Shown: piece by piece, positions 16,329-25,226 of the stretch | Layout: each line of letters starts with the position of its first letter | Position numbering within the stretch: the first letter of the stretch is position 1 | Source: Candidatus Methanomethylicus mesodigestus | GTDB taxonomy: Archaea > Thermoproteota > Methanomethylicia > Methanomethylicales > Methanomethylicaceae | Length of the DNA: 41,834 bases | Assembly: GCA_001717005.1 (NCBI GenBank) | Contig: MAGS01000039.1 | Coordinates: 49,737-91,570 of the forward strand | Direction of reading: 5' to 3' | The notes under the pieces: model-generated | Told to the model about the DNA's origin: nothing | Seen by the model: only the letters and a program-made list of their open reading frames with translations | The model's database searches: none | Program-made: the position numbers and the translations under genes

Positions 16329-17061
16329 CCTTCAACAACTCCTTTGCCTTCTTCCCCGTGAACATCCTCAGCATCATCAGCGCCTTCTCCTTCCCTATCC
16401 CCTTCTTCTCGAGGGTTAGCAGGTATGCCTTCAGGTCGGCCTCCATGGCCGGGCCCCGACAGCTGTAGCACGCCGAGCCGACCGTGGGGCATGCCGCGCC
16501 GCAGCCTCCCATAGCGAGCGGGCCAAGGCAGACCTTCTTCGCATCGAGGAGGCACGGATTTCCCTTGCTCTTGCACTCATAGCAGACCGAAAAATCGGGC
16601 TGTATGGGCTCTATGCTGTTGATGAGCCTCAGAAGCGCCTCCGTGAACTCCTCTGCGCTGACCGGACAGCCGCTCAGCTCAAAGTCTACTGCCACCAACG
16701 ATGAGAGCGGCTCGGCAGGGGATATCTCCAGGTCCCTTAGGTGCTTCGCCTCGAAATCGACATCCCTAGACGCGGCGTATGCGATATTTCCGCTCGAGGC
16801 GCAGGTCCCAAGCGCCACGACGAAGCTGGAGTTCTTCCTTATTTCGGTCAGGGTCCTCCGGTCGCGATCCGTGACGACCGCCCCCTCCACAAACGCTATG
16901 TCCGCCTTAGGTATTCTGGTGCCGCCAACCGGCTCCCTCACCAGCTTAAAGTAGTCTATGTCGAACATCTTCCAGAGCACCTCTACGTTGGGCCCGAGGT
17001 TGGTTATCAGCGTAGTCAGGCAGCCCTCGCAGGAGGTGAGTGCGTAGAATGCGAGCCTCAT
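16318..17061 (-). CDS. hydD: [NiFe] hydrogenase group 3b, small (delta) subunit
   Basis: 247 residues. It carries the iron-sulfur clusters that pass electrons from the NiFe site. Proximal-cluster cysteines are in SCEGC (Cys11, Cys14), GTCASSG and SGCPVS. The C-terminal part holds CYECKSKGNPC, KKVCLGPLAMGGCGAACP and SACYSC for two more [4Fe-4S] clusters. No Tat signal is present, so the enzyme is cytoplasmic, as expected for group 3b. The length is slightly shorter than the roughly 260-residue Pyrococcus subunit. The start is 4 bp after the gamma stop, with AGGGG upstream. Confidence 0.95.
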   Translation of the reverse strand: MRLAFYALTSCEGCLTTLITNLGPNVEVLWKMFDIDYFKLVREPVGGTRIPKADIAFVEGAVVTDRDRRTLTEIRKNSSFVVALGTCASSGNIAYAASRDVDFEAKHLRDLEISPAEPLSSLVAVDFELSGCPVSAEEFTEALLRLINSIEPIQPDFSVCYECKSKGNPCLLDAKKVCLGPLAMGGCGAACPTVGSACYSCRGPAMEADLKAYLLTLEKKGIGKEKALMMLRMFTGKKAKELLKDGR

Positions 17062-17065
17062 ACGA

Positions 17066-17899
17066 TCATTCCCCTATGGCCCCTATGCTGATGTCCGCGA
17101 CCCTGAAGACCGGGCCGTCAATGCAGACGTGTTTTCCGCCCGGGATTATGCACCTGGCGCACTTCCCTATCCCGCACTTCATGTGCCTCTCGAGAGAGAC
17201 GTATATGTCGCCGCTGGATATGCCGTGCTTCACGAGCGCGTCCGCTATGCTCGACATGACCGCGGGCGAGCCGCAGACCGCCGCGACCGTTCCCTTGCCC
17301 AGCCTCAGCGAGCCCAGGTGGTCGGTGACCCTGCCCCTCAGCCCGCGCCACTCCGGAGGCGCCTTGCTCAGGGTGATGACCACATTGATCGACTTCTCCC
17401 ACTCCTTCAGTTCATCGCGATATACTATGTCCTCTAGGAACCTGGCCCCATAGAGCAGCGTCACATCGTTGAACTTCTTGCGGTTCTCGATCGCATATAT
17501 TATCAGCGACTTGAGGGCGGCAATGCCTATGCCCGTGGCTACGATAAGGAGGTCCTTGCCCACAAACGCGTCTAATGGGAATGGTTTGCCCAATGGCCCC
17601 CTGATTCCAACCGCATCCCCCGGACGGAGGTAGTGGACGGACGTCGTGAGGATGCCCCTCCTTATTATCGTGAGATCGATGTGCTTCTGGTCCAATTGGG
17701 ACGATGCGATGCAGAACGGCGCCTCCCCAACACCCGGGAGCAGAAGCTGGACGAACTGCCCCGGCACAAAGCTGAGCCTCCAGTTGTAGAGCTTCAGCCG
17801 GAGCGTCTTGGTCTCGAGGCTCTCGTTCTTGACAGTGATTATCGTCACTGGCTTCGGGATATACGGGTTCACATCCCCTGCCACCGCCTTTGCCATCAT
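17066..17899 (-). CDS. hydG: Sulfhydrogenase gamma subunit (FAD/NAD(P)-binding)
   Basis: 277 residues of the ferredoxin-NADP reductase fold. The FAD domain has VPGQFVQLLLPG and PFCIASS, and the nucleotide-binding domain has LLIVATGIGIAALKSL and VCGSPAVM. A C-terminal [2Fe-2S] cluster motif is in CGIGKCARC plus a later Cys (GKHVC). This flavoprotein lets the group 3b hydrogenase exchange electrons with NAD(P)H. Its ATG overlaps the beta stop by 4 bp. Order and spacing support one operon with the neighbours. Confidence 0.95.
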   Translation of the reverse strand: MMAKAVAGDVNPYIPKPVTIITVKNESLETKTLRLKLYNWRLSFVPGQFVQLLLPGVGEAPFCIASSQLDQKHIDLTIIRRGILTTSVHYLRPGDAVGIRGPLGKPFPLDAFVGKDLLIVATGIGIAALKSLIIYAIENRKKFNDVTLLYGARFLEDIVYRDELKEWEKSINVVITLSKAPPEWRGLRGRVTDHLGSLRLGKGTVAAVCGSPAVMSSIADALVKHGISSGDIYVSLERHMKCGIGKCARCIIPGGKHVCIDGPVFRVADISIGAIGE

Positions 17900-18936
17900 G
17901 CGACCCTCCTACCGACGAACTCTCGGAAGTCAACGCCTGCCGGGCAGTAAGCGACGCAGTTGCCGCATCCGGTGCACCCGACCAGCTTGAATGCATTGAT
18001 TGAGAACGGGAACTTGTGCTTAACCCGCCACTTAAACCTCTCCTCCTTTGCATGCAGGAACGCGGTCCCCCCGGCGATGGCGCTGTAGCATTTTCGTTGA
18101 CACGACATCCTCGTCCGCATCCTGCTTACATTGGACGGATCGACGAGGCTGAACTTGTCCTCGATGTCCATGCAGTAGCAGGTGGGGCAGGTTACGGTGC
18201 ATGCCGCGCAGAGCGTGCAAGCCTCCAATGACTTCGGAGCCCCTTTGGCGTCTATTTCCTGTTCATCCCTTGCCACGAGCTCAAAGTCGTTGACCATCTT
18301 CGGAACCGGCTTCGGATACGCCCCTTGGGCATCCTGCTTCTTTAGCCGTGAGAGCAGCTCTTTACCCGCCTCCGATGCCGCGTTGACGAGGTAGCCGCTG
18401 CTGCTCTTCCTCATCTGGATGTCCGCATAGCCCGCCGGTATCTTGTAAGTGCCGAGCGTCCTACACATGCAGTATTCGTCTCCTTCATCGCAGTCCAGTT
18501 CAGCAATGAACATGCCCTCCCGCCGGTTCTTGTAATACGGGTCCGCTGGATCACTCATCATAACCTTGTCCAGATATCTTACCGAACTTACCATGCACTG
18601 GTGAATGCCGAAGAACGCCAGCCTCTCTCTGATCGGGAGGTATTCTGGAAGAATGGTAACGGGGCAAGGCCCCTCTGCAGTTGGGAACCTGATCTTGAGG
18701 CCGTACGACGTTATCGTAGCTGTGCTCCTGTACCGGAAGAGCGACTCATCGTCAGGCAAAAGGAACTTCTTCGGAGAATTGATGATTCTGATATATTCCA
18801 CCTCAGGCTGGTCGTCGGGACCGAGGGGAGCGAGCTTTACGACCCCGCCGGCCCTGATCGGCGCTATGACCCTGTAGCCCATTGCCGAAAGCAGAGATGG
18901 AATCTGAAGCAGCTCCTGCTTGGATATCTTTATCAT
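17896..18936 (-). CDS. hydB: Sulfhydrogenase beta subunit (4Fe-4S)
   Basis: 346 residues from ATG at 18936. Two C-terminal [4Fe-4S] motifs are CTLCAACTVTCPTCYC (about residues 233-248) and CTGCGNCVAYCPAG (about 326-339). This is a ferredoxin-like electron-transfer subunit, and the first half matches the sulfhydrogenase beta family. The start at 18936 is chosen because GGTGAG lies just upstream, whereas an in-frame ATG at 18975 lies inside the TATA box. It is the first gene of the hydrogenase operon. Confidence 0.93.
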   Translation of the reverse strand: MIKISKQELLQIPSLLSAMGYRVIAPIRAGGVVKLAPLGPDDQPEVEYIRIINSPKKFLLPDDESLFRYRSTATITSYGLKIRFPTAEGPCPVTILPEYLPIRERLAFFGIHQCMVSSVRYLDKVMMSDPADPYYKNRREGMFIAELDCDEGDEYCMCRTLGTYKIPAGYADIQMRKSSSGYLVNAASEAGKELLSRLKKQDAQGAYPKPVPKMVNDFELVARDEQEIDAKGAPKSLEACTLCAACTVTCPTCYCMDIEDKFSLVDPSNVSRMRTRMSCQRKCYSAIAGGTAFLHAKEERFKWRVKHKFPFSINAFKLVGCTGCGNCVAYCPAGVDFREFVGRRVA

Positions 18937-18971
18937 CGTCTCACCGGCTAGACAACAAAACAACGCCTTCC

Positions 18972-18980
18972 GCATATATT
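18972..18980 (-). promoter_or_regulatory. TATA box of the hydrogenase operon
   Basis: The minus strand reads AAGTAATATATGCGG, about 40 bp before the ATG at 18936, giving a leader of roughly 15 nt that contains GGTGAG. Confidence 0.6.
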
Positions 18981-19067
18981 ACTTCTCGCACAGGTTGGCG
19001 GTCCCTTCAATGCCGCTGATCAGCTACCATTGCCATTTGGCTGCACTCTGCATCCAACTGCCATCTA

Positions 19068-19107
19068 AGGCAGGGGCGGGGGACGGTTGCCCCCTGTGCG
19101 CCTGCCT
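19068..19107 (-). terminator. Long hairpin downstream of the winged-helix gene
   Basis: Outer 7-bp arms AGGCAGG (19068-19074) and CCTGCCT (19101-19107), plus inner GGGGG (19078-19082) and CCCCC (19090-19094), form an extended imperfect hairpin. It begins 4 nt after the stop codon of the winged-helix gene, before the hydrogenase promoter. There is no T-run, so a terminator, attenuator or small RNA structure are all possible. Confidence 0.4.
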
Positions 19108-19111
19108 GCAA

Positions 19112-19492
19112 TCAGGTGAGCTCCCCGATCTCCACGATCGTCCCTCTGGCATTGATCTTCTCGGCAATCACCGCGCCCGGTCTGGTTATCCTAAGTGGAG
19201 TTCCCCTGTCCTGCATGGAGCCGCACTCGAGCAGGAGGCTATCCCGCAGGTTGTTCAGGCTCCATTTGGCGGTTGATTCCGGCATGCCGAGCCCTTTTAC
19301 TATCTCCCTCACGTGCCAAGAGTACGTCTTGCCCACCGCCGAGCCGCTCCTCTGACATGAATATACGTACAGGAGAACGCGCTTCTGCATGTCTGTCATG
19401 CTCTTCTCGGCCAACTTCACAAGGGCATCTTCAATGGTCGCAGAGGGTCTGGTATTTACAAGGCATTGAGCCTTAACAGAAAAGTCGAGCAC
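19112..19492 (-). CDS. Winged-helix transcriptional regulator
   Basis: 126 residues. The central part MQKRVLLYVYSCQRSG, WHVREIVKGLGMPESTAKWS then LNNLRDSLLLECG, followed by TPLRITRPGAVIAEKI, is a winged-helix DNA-binding fold of the archaeal type. The recognition helix is STAKWSLNNLR. A single-domain cytoplasmic regulator is expected. The annotated GTG start at 19492 is uncertain; GTG at 19420 or ATG at 19399 would also keep the whole DNA-binding domain. It lies upstream of and in the same direction as the hydrogenase operon, but a strong hairpin and a separate promoter lie between. AACAGAA half-sites surround its TATA box, which suggests autoregulation (see findings). Confidence 0.8.
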   Translation of the reverse strand: MLDFSVKAQCLVNTRPSATIEDALVKLAEKSMTDMQKRVLLYVYSCQRSGSAVGKTYSWHVREIVKGLGMPESTAKWSLNNLRDSLLLECGSMQDRGTPLRITRPGAVIAEKINARGTIVEIGELT

Positions 19493-19541
19493 CTTTGTTC
19501 ATTTTATACCCTCCAGGTACAACAGAATCACTTCTTCTGTT
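19475..19541 (-). promoter_or_regulatory. Winged-helix gene promoter with ACAGAA half-sites
   Basis: A TATA box (minus strand GGTATAAAATG, 19501-19511) is flanked by AACAGAA at 19475-19481 (within the 5' coding region) and a perfect inverted repeat AACAGAA-N7-TTCTGTT at 19521-19541. A second AT-rich box is at 19543-19552. The arrangement fits an autoregulatory operator. Confidence 0.5.
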
Positions 19542-19681
19542 CGATATTTAAATGTATTGCAGGCTCTTGCACCCTGCCGCAGATCCCTCTCCCGTCATCC
19601 GCGTCCACCCCTTTCATCAAGGCGTCTTTCGCCGCCGGCCTTCGAAAGCGGCAGGCGCTGACCCGGCGGTCGGCCGCTAGG

Positions 19682-19689
19682 GATATATC
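19682..19689 (+). promoter_or_regulatory. TATA box of the Cys-rich secreted protein gene
   Basis: GGGATATATCC lies about 28 bp before the TTG at 19714. The box is itself a short palindrome. Confidence 0.5.
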
Positions 19690-19713
19690 CGCGGCCGGTA
19701 CTCGGGGCTCCTT

Positions 19714-20532
19714 TTGCATGCTCGCACTGCAGCGATTATGCTGCTCTCTATAGCCGCATTCTCCGTCGCAGCCTTTGCACTGACCTGCCTCCCCGCGATG
19801 CTCTCCGCTTCTGCCGAAGAGGGCACTTCCGTTCCACAGGACCTTCTGGATCTGACGATTGTCCGCGCGCCGGCATCCGGATCCGCGTGCTGGAACTCCA
19901 CCCTGGACGCTGGCTCCCCCCTTAAGCCGCTCCCATCGCCTGTATGCGCCGCGACATTCAGTGCTACAGTCAGCAAAGTCCTGGACAGCGTACCCGAGGG
20001 CGCGCCCAAGGATACTCTGGCCCTCGGCATCAGGGTGGACGACCCTGAGGGCAGGAGCTGCTGGCTGATCTGTTCTGTCTCCCCCTCGCAGCACCCCGCG
20101 CATAGGCCCTCCGCGCTTCTGGGCGACTACTTCCTCTGCGGCACGAATAAGAGCATGAATGATCTGCCGGGGGACCCTGCCAAAGCCAGCGTCGTGATCT
20201 GGTTTCCTGACTTCTTCCCCGCGCTGGCGCTAGCCGCCCGGGCCGGCCGCATAAGCGCGGACCTCCCCTCTCTCTGGATAGGGTGCATCTACCCTTTCTC
20301 TGAAACTTCGGTCTGCAGCGAGGACGCCGCCGTCATATGCGCAAACCTCAAGTCATCTGCTAGGTTCGAGCTCTCCTCTATCTCAGTCGATGGTGAAGAA
20401 CTGGCATTCGTGGGCAACTGCGCATGCGTGCCCCCCTCCAACGGACCCCACGATGTTTCCGTCTCAGGGGTTTCATACGCTGCCCTCTTTCCTGCCCGCA
20501 TCACGCAGACCTTCTACGGCTTGCGCCTATGA
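19714..20532 (+). CDS. Cys-rich secreted protein of unknown function
   Basis: 272 residues from TTG at 19714. The signal peptide is MHARTAAIMLLSIAAFSVAA plus FALTCLPAMLSASA. The TTG is preferred because it supplies the basic residue of the signal peptide and sits about 28 bp after a TATA box; ATG at 19738 is the alternative. The mature part has about ten cysteines (for example SACWNST, SPVCAA, SCWLIC, VICANL, GNCACVP), which suggests several disulfides outside the cell. LGDYFLCGTNKSMNDL and ASVVIWFPDFF are the longest distinctive segments. No known domain is recognised. It is followed by a separate promoter and a giant surface protein. Confidence 0.65.
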   Translation: MHARTAAIMLLSIAAFSVAAFALTCLPAMLSASAEEGTSVPQDLLDLTIVRAPASGSACWNSTLDAGSPLKPLPSPVCAATFSATVSKVLDSVPEGAPKDTLALGIRVDDPEGRSCWLICSVSPSQHPAHRPSALLGDYFLCGTNKSMNDLPGDPAKASVVIWFPDFFPALALAARAGRISADLPSLWIGCIYPFSETSVCSEDAAVICANLKSSARFELSSISVDGEELAFVGNCACVPPSNGPHDVSVSGVSYAALFPARITQTFYGLRL

Positions 20533-20552
20533 CCCCATCATCAGCCAAAGCC

Positions 20553-20560
20553 TTTTTTAT
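20553..20560 (+). promoter_or_regulatory. TATA box of the giant surface protein gene
   Basis: The sequence CCTTTTTTATG centres about 30 bp before the ATG at 20587, consistent with a leaderless transcript. Confidence 0.55.
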
Positions 20561-20586
20561 GCCTGCTTTGCCTCGGGGAAAGCCTG

Positions 20587-23500
20587 ATGCCTCATTTAGG
20601 TGATGCCCTCGGTCTGACGCTGGGTCAGCGCGTTTCGCTCACGCTTGCGCTATGCGCTCTGGTATTCTTCTTCAGCACGCAGGCATGCACGCTTGGTTAC
20701 TCCGAGACGGTCAACATGCCTGCTGGTGCGCTCTCATTCGGCGCCTCGTTCTCGCCGGCAGGGACATCGTTCGATCAGGTCTTGGGCTTCCACAACGGCG
20801 ACCCGATCATAGCTAGGTACTCTGTGGCACTCCAAGACGGCATAGAGGTCTACGCTTCCGCCTCAACACCCACCTCTCTCGGAGGGCGGCCAAACGTGAA
20901 CTCCTCTGGCTCGTTCACTGCCACCGTTGCTGGCGCATTGCCCTTCTCTTATATAGAATGGGCCCTTCTGGGTGCGTCGCAGTCCATCGTCAGCGCCCAT
21001 GCCCCTGATGTGACAATGGGGAGCATCGCATACGCATTCACCACGTCCGGAAGGCAGGATGCTGGGGGCACATCATGTACGTTCCTTGGTCCCTGCGTCT
21101 GGGCTGCCGCCGATTTCTGGTACCCGAATTCGGAGATATTCACTGACTGCTCGCTGATCAAGGTCAGGCTGACCTTTGCCTACATGCAGGTCAAGCTGTA
21201 TAGAACGGAGATTTCCGTGAGCTATGCCCCCGCCTCAGGTGTGGCTCCCCTGCAGGTCGCCTTCTCGGCATCTGTGAAGGACGGCGTTGCGCCCTATACC
21301 TTCTCGTGGGATTTCGCCGGTCTTGGCGCCTCGAGCCAGCAGAACCCCTCCTTCACCTTCGAGTCTCCTGGCACATACACCGTCCTGTGCACTGCCACTG
21401 ACTCGCTGGGCGTCTCAGACACGAAATCCACCACGGTCTGCGTCTCGTCGCTCTGGCTCGAGATCTCTTCCCAGGGAAGCGGTAACACCTCTCCCCCCTC
21501 GGGCACCTATGGCGTGAAACAGGGGGAGCAGGCGATCATAAGCGCGACCCCCTCCTCAGGCTACGTGCATGACGGCTGGATTCTCGACGGGTCTTGGGGA
21601 GGTGCGGCGAACCCGATCACTGTGGTGATGAACTCGAACCACATCCTTAAGGCCATCTTCGTAGAGGCAGTCAGCGTCTCCGCATGGGCATCGCCACAAT
21701 CCGGAGCTGCACCTTTGACCGTTGCATTCCTTAGCCGTGCAAGCGGGGGAACGCCCCCATACTCATATTCTTGGTCATTCGGTGACGGCGGAACCTCCGG
21801 TCAGCAGAACTGCAGCCATACCTATTCGCAGCCCGGCTCCTACGCCGCCGTGTTGCGTGTAACGGACTCTGCCGGACGGGCCGGGCAGGCGCAGCTTGGA
21901 ATCGAAGCTGCCCGCGGTGAACAGCCCCCCTCGATCTGGTTGACCAAGTCAAACGACATATCCGTGGCGCAGGGTGGCTCAGAATCCTCGACAATTGGGG
22001 TCTACTCCAGCTCCCCAGTGACTGCCACTATCGCGCTTCAGTGGGTGGGCACCGTGCCAGCCTCATCCAGCCTCTCCCTTTCGAGGCAATCCGGCGCGAC
22101 AAACTACTCCTCCGCCTTGGTGTTCTCTGCAGGCGCAGGAACTCCTGCGGGGGTCTTTACGCTCAGGGTCACCGCGAGCGCCGGAGGCGTCTCGGGGCAC
22201 ATCGATGTAACCATCACCGTATCGCAGGCATACTGCACTCTCACCATATCCGCTGAGCCCGGAGGGACGACGCGCCCGTCGCCCGGGGCCCGCCTCTGCT
22301 CGATCGGCTCCGTGCAGCAGGCGGTTGCCGTACCTTCCCAAGAGTATGCCTTCGATCATTGGGCATTGGACGGCTATTACTACTCTTCCGCGCCGCAAAT
22401 CTCCATATTTATGGATAAGAACCATTACCTTAGGGCATACTTCTCCGCAACGCCCCCTGCTTTGGAGGAGACCTTAGTCTTCGAGGCAATGGTCTGGAAC
22501 GGCACCGGCTGGGATCGTGGGGACTTCTCGGAATGGGGGACCGTCGTTATAACCGGCGGGGCGCCTTCCCAATCCTTCTCAGATTCGCCGCACAACATTC
22601 TGCTGGCATCGGCGACAGTTGTCGCCTTCCAGTTCTTGCCTGTCTGCAACGATGGATCGCTGCTCAACGAAAGCGGGGGCCCGCCCGTGTCGCTGCTCTT
22701 CGCACTCGACGTGATCAACTCGAGCGGGACTATCCCTGTGGCGCCTTCCTCTGCCTCATACCCGCAGTCCTGCAGCGTCTATGCCGGCGCAGAGCCCGTG
22801 ACCGTAATGCTCTATCTTAAGAGCTTCGACTTTGCTGTCAGCGTCTCCTCCCCGACACCCGACTGGGGGGCGGTAGACGTCTCGTCAGACTCCCCCTGTT
22901 GGCCGATATACTATGCCGCATATAGCGCCTACACGAATGGCTACGGTGCGTATACGGTCGACACAGGCTATCACATATCCGTGAAGGCAGAGCCGTTCAG
23001 CGGATACTACTTCGACAGGATCGTCGTTGGCGGCCGGACATTCTACTCGCCTGAGGTTACATTGGGTCCGGTCGTATCCAACGGGTCTGTAGAGGTGTAC
23101 TTCTCTGCCACGCCGCCGACGTTCGACCTCCAGATATCATCAACCGCCGGCGGCTCGACGCTGCCATCGCCGGGGCTGTACCGCCTGCCACGCCATTCGA
23201 TCCAGGATGTTGCGGTCTATCAGATCGTTGACGGCTACTCCTTCGCGGGATGGTTTTTGGACGGGGAATACGCCGGCGGAGGCTCCTCGATATCTGTAAT
23301 GATGGACACTGACCACTCCCTCCTCGCCAAGTTCGAGGATGACTATTGGAACCCCGACCGGATCAACGTAAGGCCATGCGACCTAGAGACCGGCGTCATG
23401 TACCGAAGACTCATTGGTGGAGAATGCATCGGAGTAAACGTCTCCGGGCGAATAAGCGGCATAACCGCACCAACACCCGTCTCTATAACGGTCTGGTTCA

Positions 23501-24504
23501 GCGCCGGCAGCGCATCTTACTTGGGCTCTACGATAGGCATCATCGCCGACGGATCATGCCTCGCCAAGTCCGAGGCGATAACCGACGGGTCCGGATCCTT
23601 CTCGACTGTGATAGGCAACCTCACAGGTTGCTGGGTCACAAGCAATCTCGACCCGGGCTCCATCCACCTCGTATTCGCAGAGGTGACCGCCGGCGGAGCG
23701 ACCTACTCTGCAAACGGCTCATGGACTGCCGAATACATCGCCGCGCATTCCGCCTTCAGCTACAACCTGTCCGGCGCACTGGCCGCCGTCCACCTGACCT
23801 ACTCCGACGGAAGTCCGCTTGAGGGGCGCGTGGGGTCATATGTCATATCCATCAACGAGATCGGCGCAGGCTTCTCCTCTCCGAACGACCGATCAGGCGA
23901 CTGCCTCCTATGGATCCCCTACGCTGCCATGGAACGCGTCGACTACATCGCCAGCAACTGGTCCCTTTCCATCTTCTCCAATCTCAGCGGCTCCCCCTCC
24001 GCAATACCGTCGTTCCTCCCGTCTCAGATCCGTTTCACGACGCTCTCAGGTCAATTCCTCACGCATAACGATACGCATCTCGCGATACAGGCGTTCGATT
24101 GGGGATCTGACGGCCTCGAACCGGTCGAGGGGGCATCTGCAATCCTCTGGTGGGGCGATGAGCGCATCTGGGGCAGCTCAGCGGCGGAGATCATCGATAT
24201 CCGCCTCTCCGCCCCTTCAGAATGCGTGCTTCTTCAGGGATACGCTGGCAGCGTCCTGATCTCGCCCGACCAGCTGAGGTGGCATATCGACGCCTCGCTG
24301 AGCATAGATCTAGAGGGTGATTTCCTGAGGGGCGCGATACTCGTCACGCACCCGAGCATCTCCGCGGCAATCGCCGGCAGGCCCTCCGGATGCAGGCTGT
24401 ATCTTATGCTGCTGCCCCCCGACTCGAGCAATGTTCTGTACTGTCCGACGAGGTCTGGCGTCTTCCTCCTCGCGTCGTCGGTGGCTCCGCCTCAGGGCTG
24501 GTGA
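20587..24504 (+). CDS. Giant secreted surface protein with PKD and InlB-type repeats
   Basis: 1305 residues. A signal peptide (about residues 14-34, VSLTLALCALVFFFSTQAC) is followed by a modular extracellular chain. PKD domains lie at about 210-285 and 361-440 (TFSWDFAGLGASSQQNPSFT and YSWSFGDGGTSGQQN are the typical cores). InlB B-repeat-like modules with the pattern G-x-T-x-PSPG ... F-x-W-LDG ... H-LxAxF occur at about 290-358, 549-621 and 843-918, with a degenerate one at about 750-841. Ig-like segments occupy about 445-545 and 919-1305. Many cysteines are scattered between domains. No transmembrane anchor is seen at the C-terminus, so it may be released or held by partners. The next two genes encode small membrane-anchored proteins and may be part of the same system (inference). 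Confidence 0.85.
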   Translation: MPHLGDALGLTLGQRVSLTLALCALVFFFSTQACTLGYSETVNMPAGALSFGASFSPAGTSFDQVLGFHNGDPIIARYSVALQDGIEVYASASTPTSLGGRPNVNSSGSFTATVAGALPFSYIEWALLGASQSIVSAHAPDVTMGSIAYAFTTSGRQDAGGTSCTFLGPCVWAAADFWYPNSEIFTDCSLIKVRLTFAYMQVKLYRTEISVSYAPASGVAPLQVAFSASVKDGVAPYTFSWDFAGLGASSQQNPSFTFESPGTYTVLCTATDSLGVSDTKSTTVCVSSLWLEISSQGSGNTSPPSGTYGVKQGEQAIISATPSSGYVHDGWILDGSWGGAANPITVVMNSNHILKAIFVEAVSVSAWASPQSGAAPLTVAFLSRASGGTPPYSYSWSFGDGGTSGQQNCSHTYSQPGSYAAVLRVTDSAGRAGQAQLGIEAARGEQPPSIWLTKSNDISVAQGGSESSTIGVYSSSPVTATIALQWVGTVPASSSLSLSRQSGATNYSSALVFSAGAGTPAGVFTLRVTASAGGVSGHIDVTITVSQAYCTLTISAEPGGTTRPSPGARLCSIGSVQQAVAVPSQEYAFDHWALDGYYYSSAPQISIFMDKNHYLRAYFSATPPALEETLVFEAMVWNGTGWDRGDFSEWGTVVITGGAPSQSFSDSPHNILLASATVVAFQFLPVCNDGSLLNESGGPPVSLLFALDVINSSGTIPVAPSSASYPQSCSVYAGAEPVTVMLYLKSFDFAVSVSSPTPDWGAVDVSSDSPCWPIYYAAYSAYTNGYGAYTVDTGYHISVKAEPFSGYYFDRIVVGGRTFYSPEVTLGPVVSNGSVEVYFSATPPTFDLQISSTAGGSTLPSPGLYRLPRHSIQDVAVYQIVDGYSFAGWFLDGEYAGGGSSISVMMDTDHSLLAKFEDDYWNPDRINVRPCDLETGVMYRRLIGGECIGVNVSGRISGITAPTPVSITVWFSAGSASYLGSTIGIIADGSCLAKSEAITDGSGSFSTVIGNLTGCWVTSNLDPGSIHLVFAEVTAGGATYSANGSWTAEYIAAHSAFSYNLSGALAAVHLTYSDGSPLEGRVGSYVISINEIGAGFSSPNDRSGDCLLWIPYAAMERVDYIASNWSLSIFSNLSGSPSAIPSFLPSQIRFTTLSGQFLTHNDTHLAIQAFDWGSDGLEPVEGASAILWWGDERIWGSSAAEIIDIRLSAPSECVLLQGYAGSVLISPDQLRWHIDASLSIDLEGDFLRGAILVTHPSISAAIAGRPSGCRLYLMLLPPDSSNVLYCPTRSGVFLLASSVAPPQGW

Positions 24505-24538
24505 TGGGGGTATCATAACGCACCATGGTTTGGTTCGC

Positions 24539-25216
24539 ATGATGGTGGCGCTTGCCGTCATTTTTGCGGTCTGCTACTCCGTTGTCATGGCTGGCTACTA
24601 CATACAGGGGGCATGGAGCATGGGGGAGGCGTCCATCATCGATAAGGGGCTGGAGCTGGGCGATGCGCTCTTCGAGAATGGCACCATTGTGATAAGGGGC
24701 GTCTCTACCGGCCCGCACCAGATGGCCACCTTCCACCTCGGAACTGGAAACGTCTCAATCAGCCTCTCTGGGGACTCGGTGTTCTGGTCCTTCCCAGTGA
24801 ATGCGCTGATCGTCCGAAACCTCTCGCTGAACCGCGATGTGGATGCCGGCATCGTTTCTGTCGCCCCCGCGCCCCCAATCGCGATGTTCGAGGCCAACGG
24901 CTCCTTCGTGATGCGGCCGCAGGCATGCCTCTCCTACGAGGTGGATGAGGGCGGCATCGGCGGAAGGATTCTGCACAAGCTCTCCATCTCTTCGTGCTAC
25001 CTTTCCGACTTCTGCGCATCCGGTCGCTTCGACATTCTCAAGGAGACCTCGGATATAATCAGGAACCAGTACAGGCGGGAGTGCCTCTATGACTGCGTGG
25101 TGGTTGTCTACATAGACGCCGTCGAGGCGGCGTCATTCCACGTCTGCTCCGGCGAGCAGATATTGGTCCAATCCACACACTACAACATCCGGCTGGAGCC
25201 GCTGCCGCGCCAATGA
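24539..25216 (+). CDS. Membrane-anchored extracellular protein, unknown function
   Basis: 225 residues from ATG at 24539 (TTG at 24530 is the alternative). One N-terminal hydrophobic segment (MMVALAVIFAVCYSVVMAGY) acts as signal anchor. The exposed part has beta-rich segments (HLGTGNVSISLSGDSVFW, NALIVRNLSLNRD) and Cys pairs (SISSCYLSDFCASG, ECLYDC, HVCSG). No domain is recognised. The start lies about 35 bp after the stop of the giant surface protein and the next gene starts 11 bp after its stop, so the three look like one transcript. A minor-pilin-like or partner protein is possible but not proved. Confidence 0.6.
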   Translation: MMVALAVIFAVCYSVVMAGYYIQGAWSMGEASIIDKGLELGDALFENGTIVIRGVSTGPHQMATFHLGTGNVSISLSGDSVFWSFPVNALIVRNLSLNRDVDAGIVSVAPAPPIAMFEANGSFVMRPQACLSYEVDEGGIGGRILHKLSISSCYLSDFCASGRFDILKETSDIIRNQYRRECLYDCVVVVYIDAVEAASFHVCSGEQILVQSTHYNIRLEPLPRQ

Positions 25217-25226
25217 GGTGATGATC

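Noticed and set aside
15006-18936. Group 4 membrane hydrogenase or F420-reducing hydrogenase
   Set aside because: No ion-pumping subunits are present. The gamma subunit is a flavin/NAD(P) module, which fits group 3b instead.
20587-20700. Lipoprotein signal (STQAC) in the giant surface protein
   Set aside because: The residues before Cys (TQA) do not fit a strict lipobox, so a lipid anchor is not claimed.
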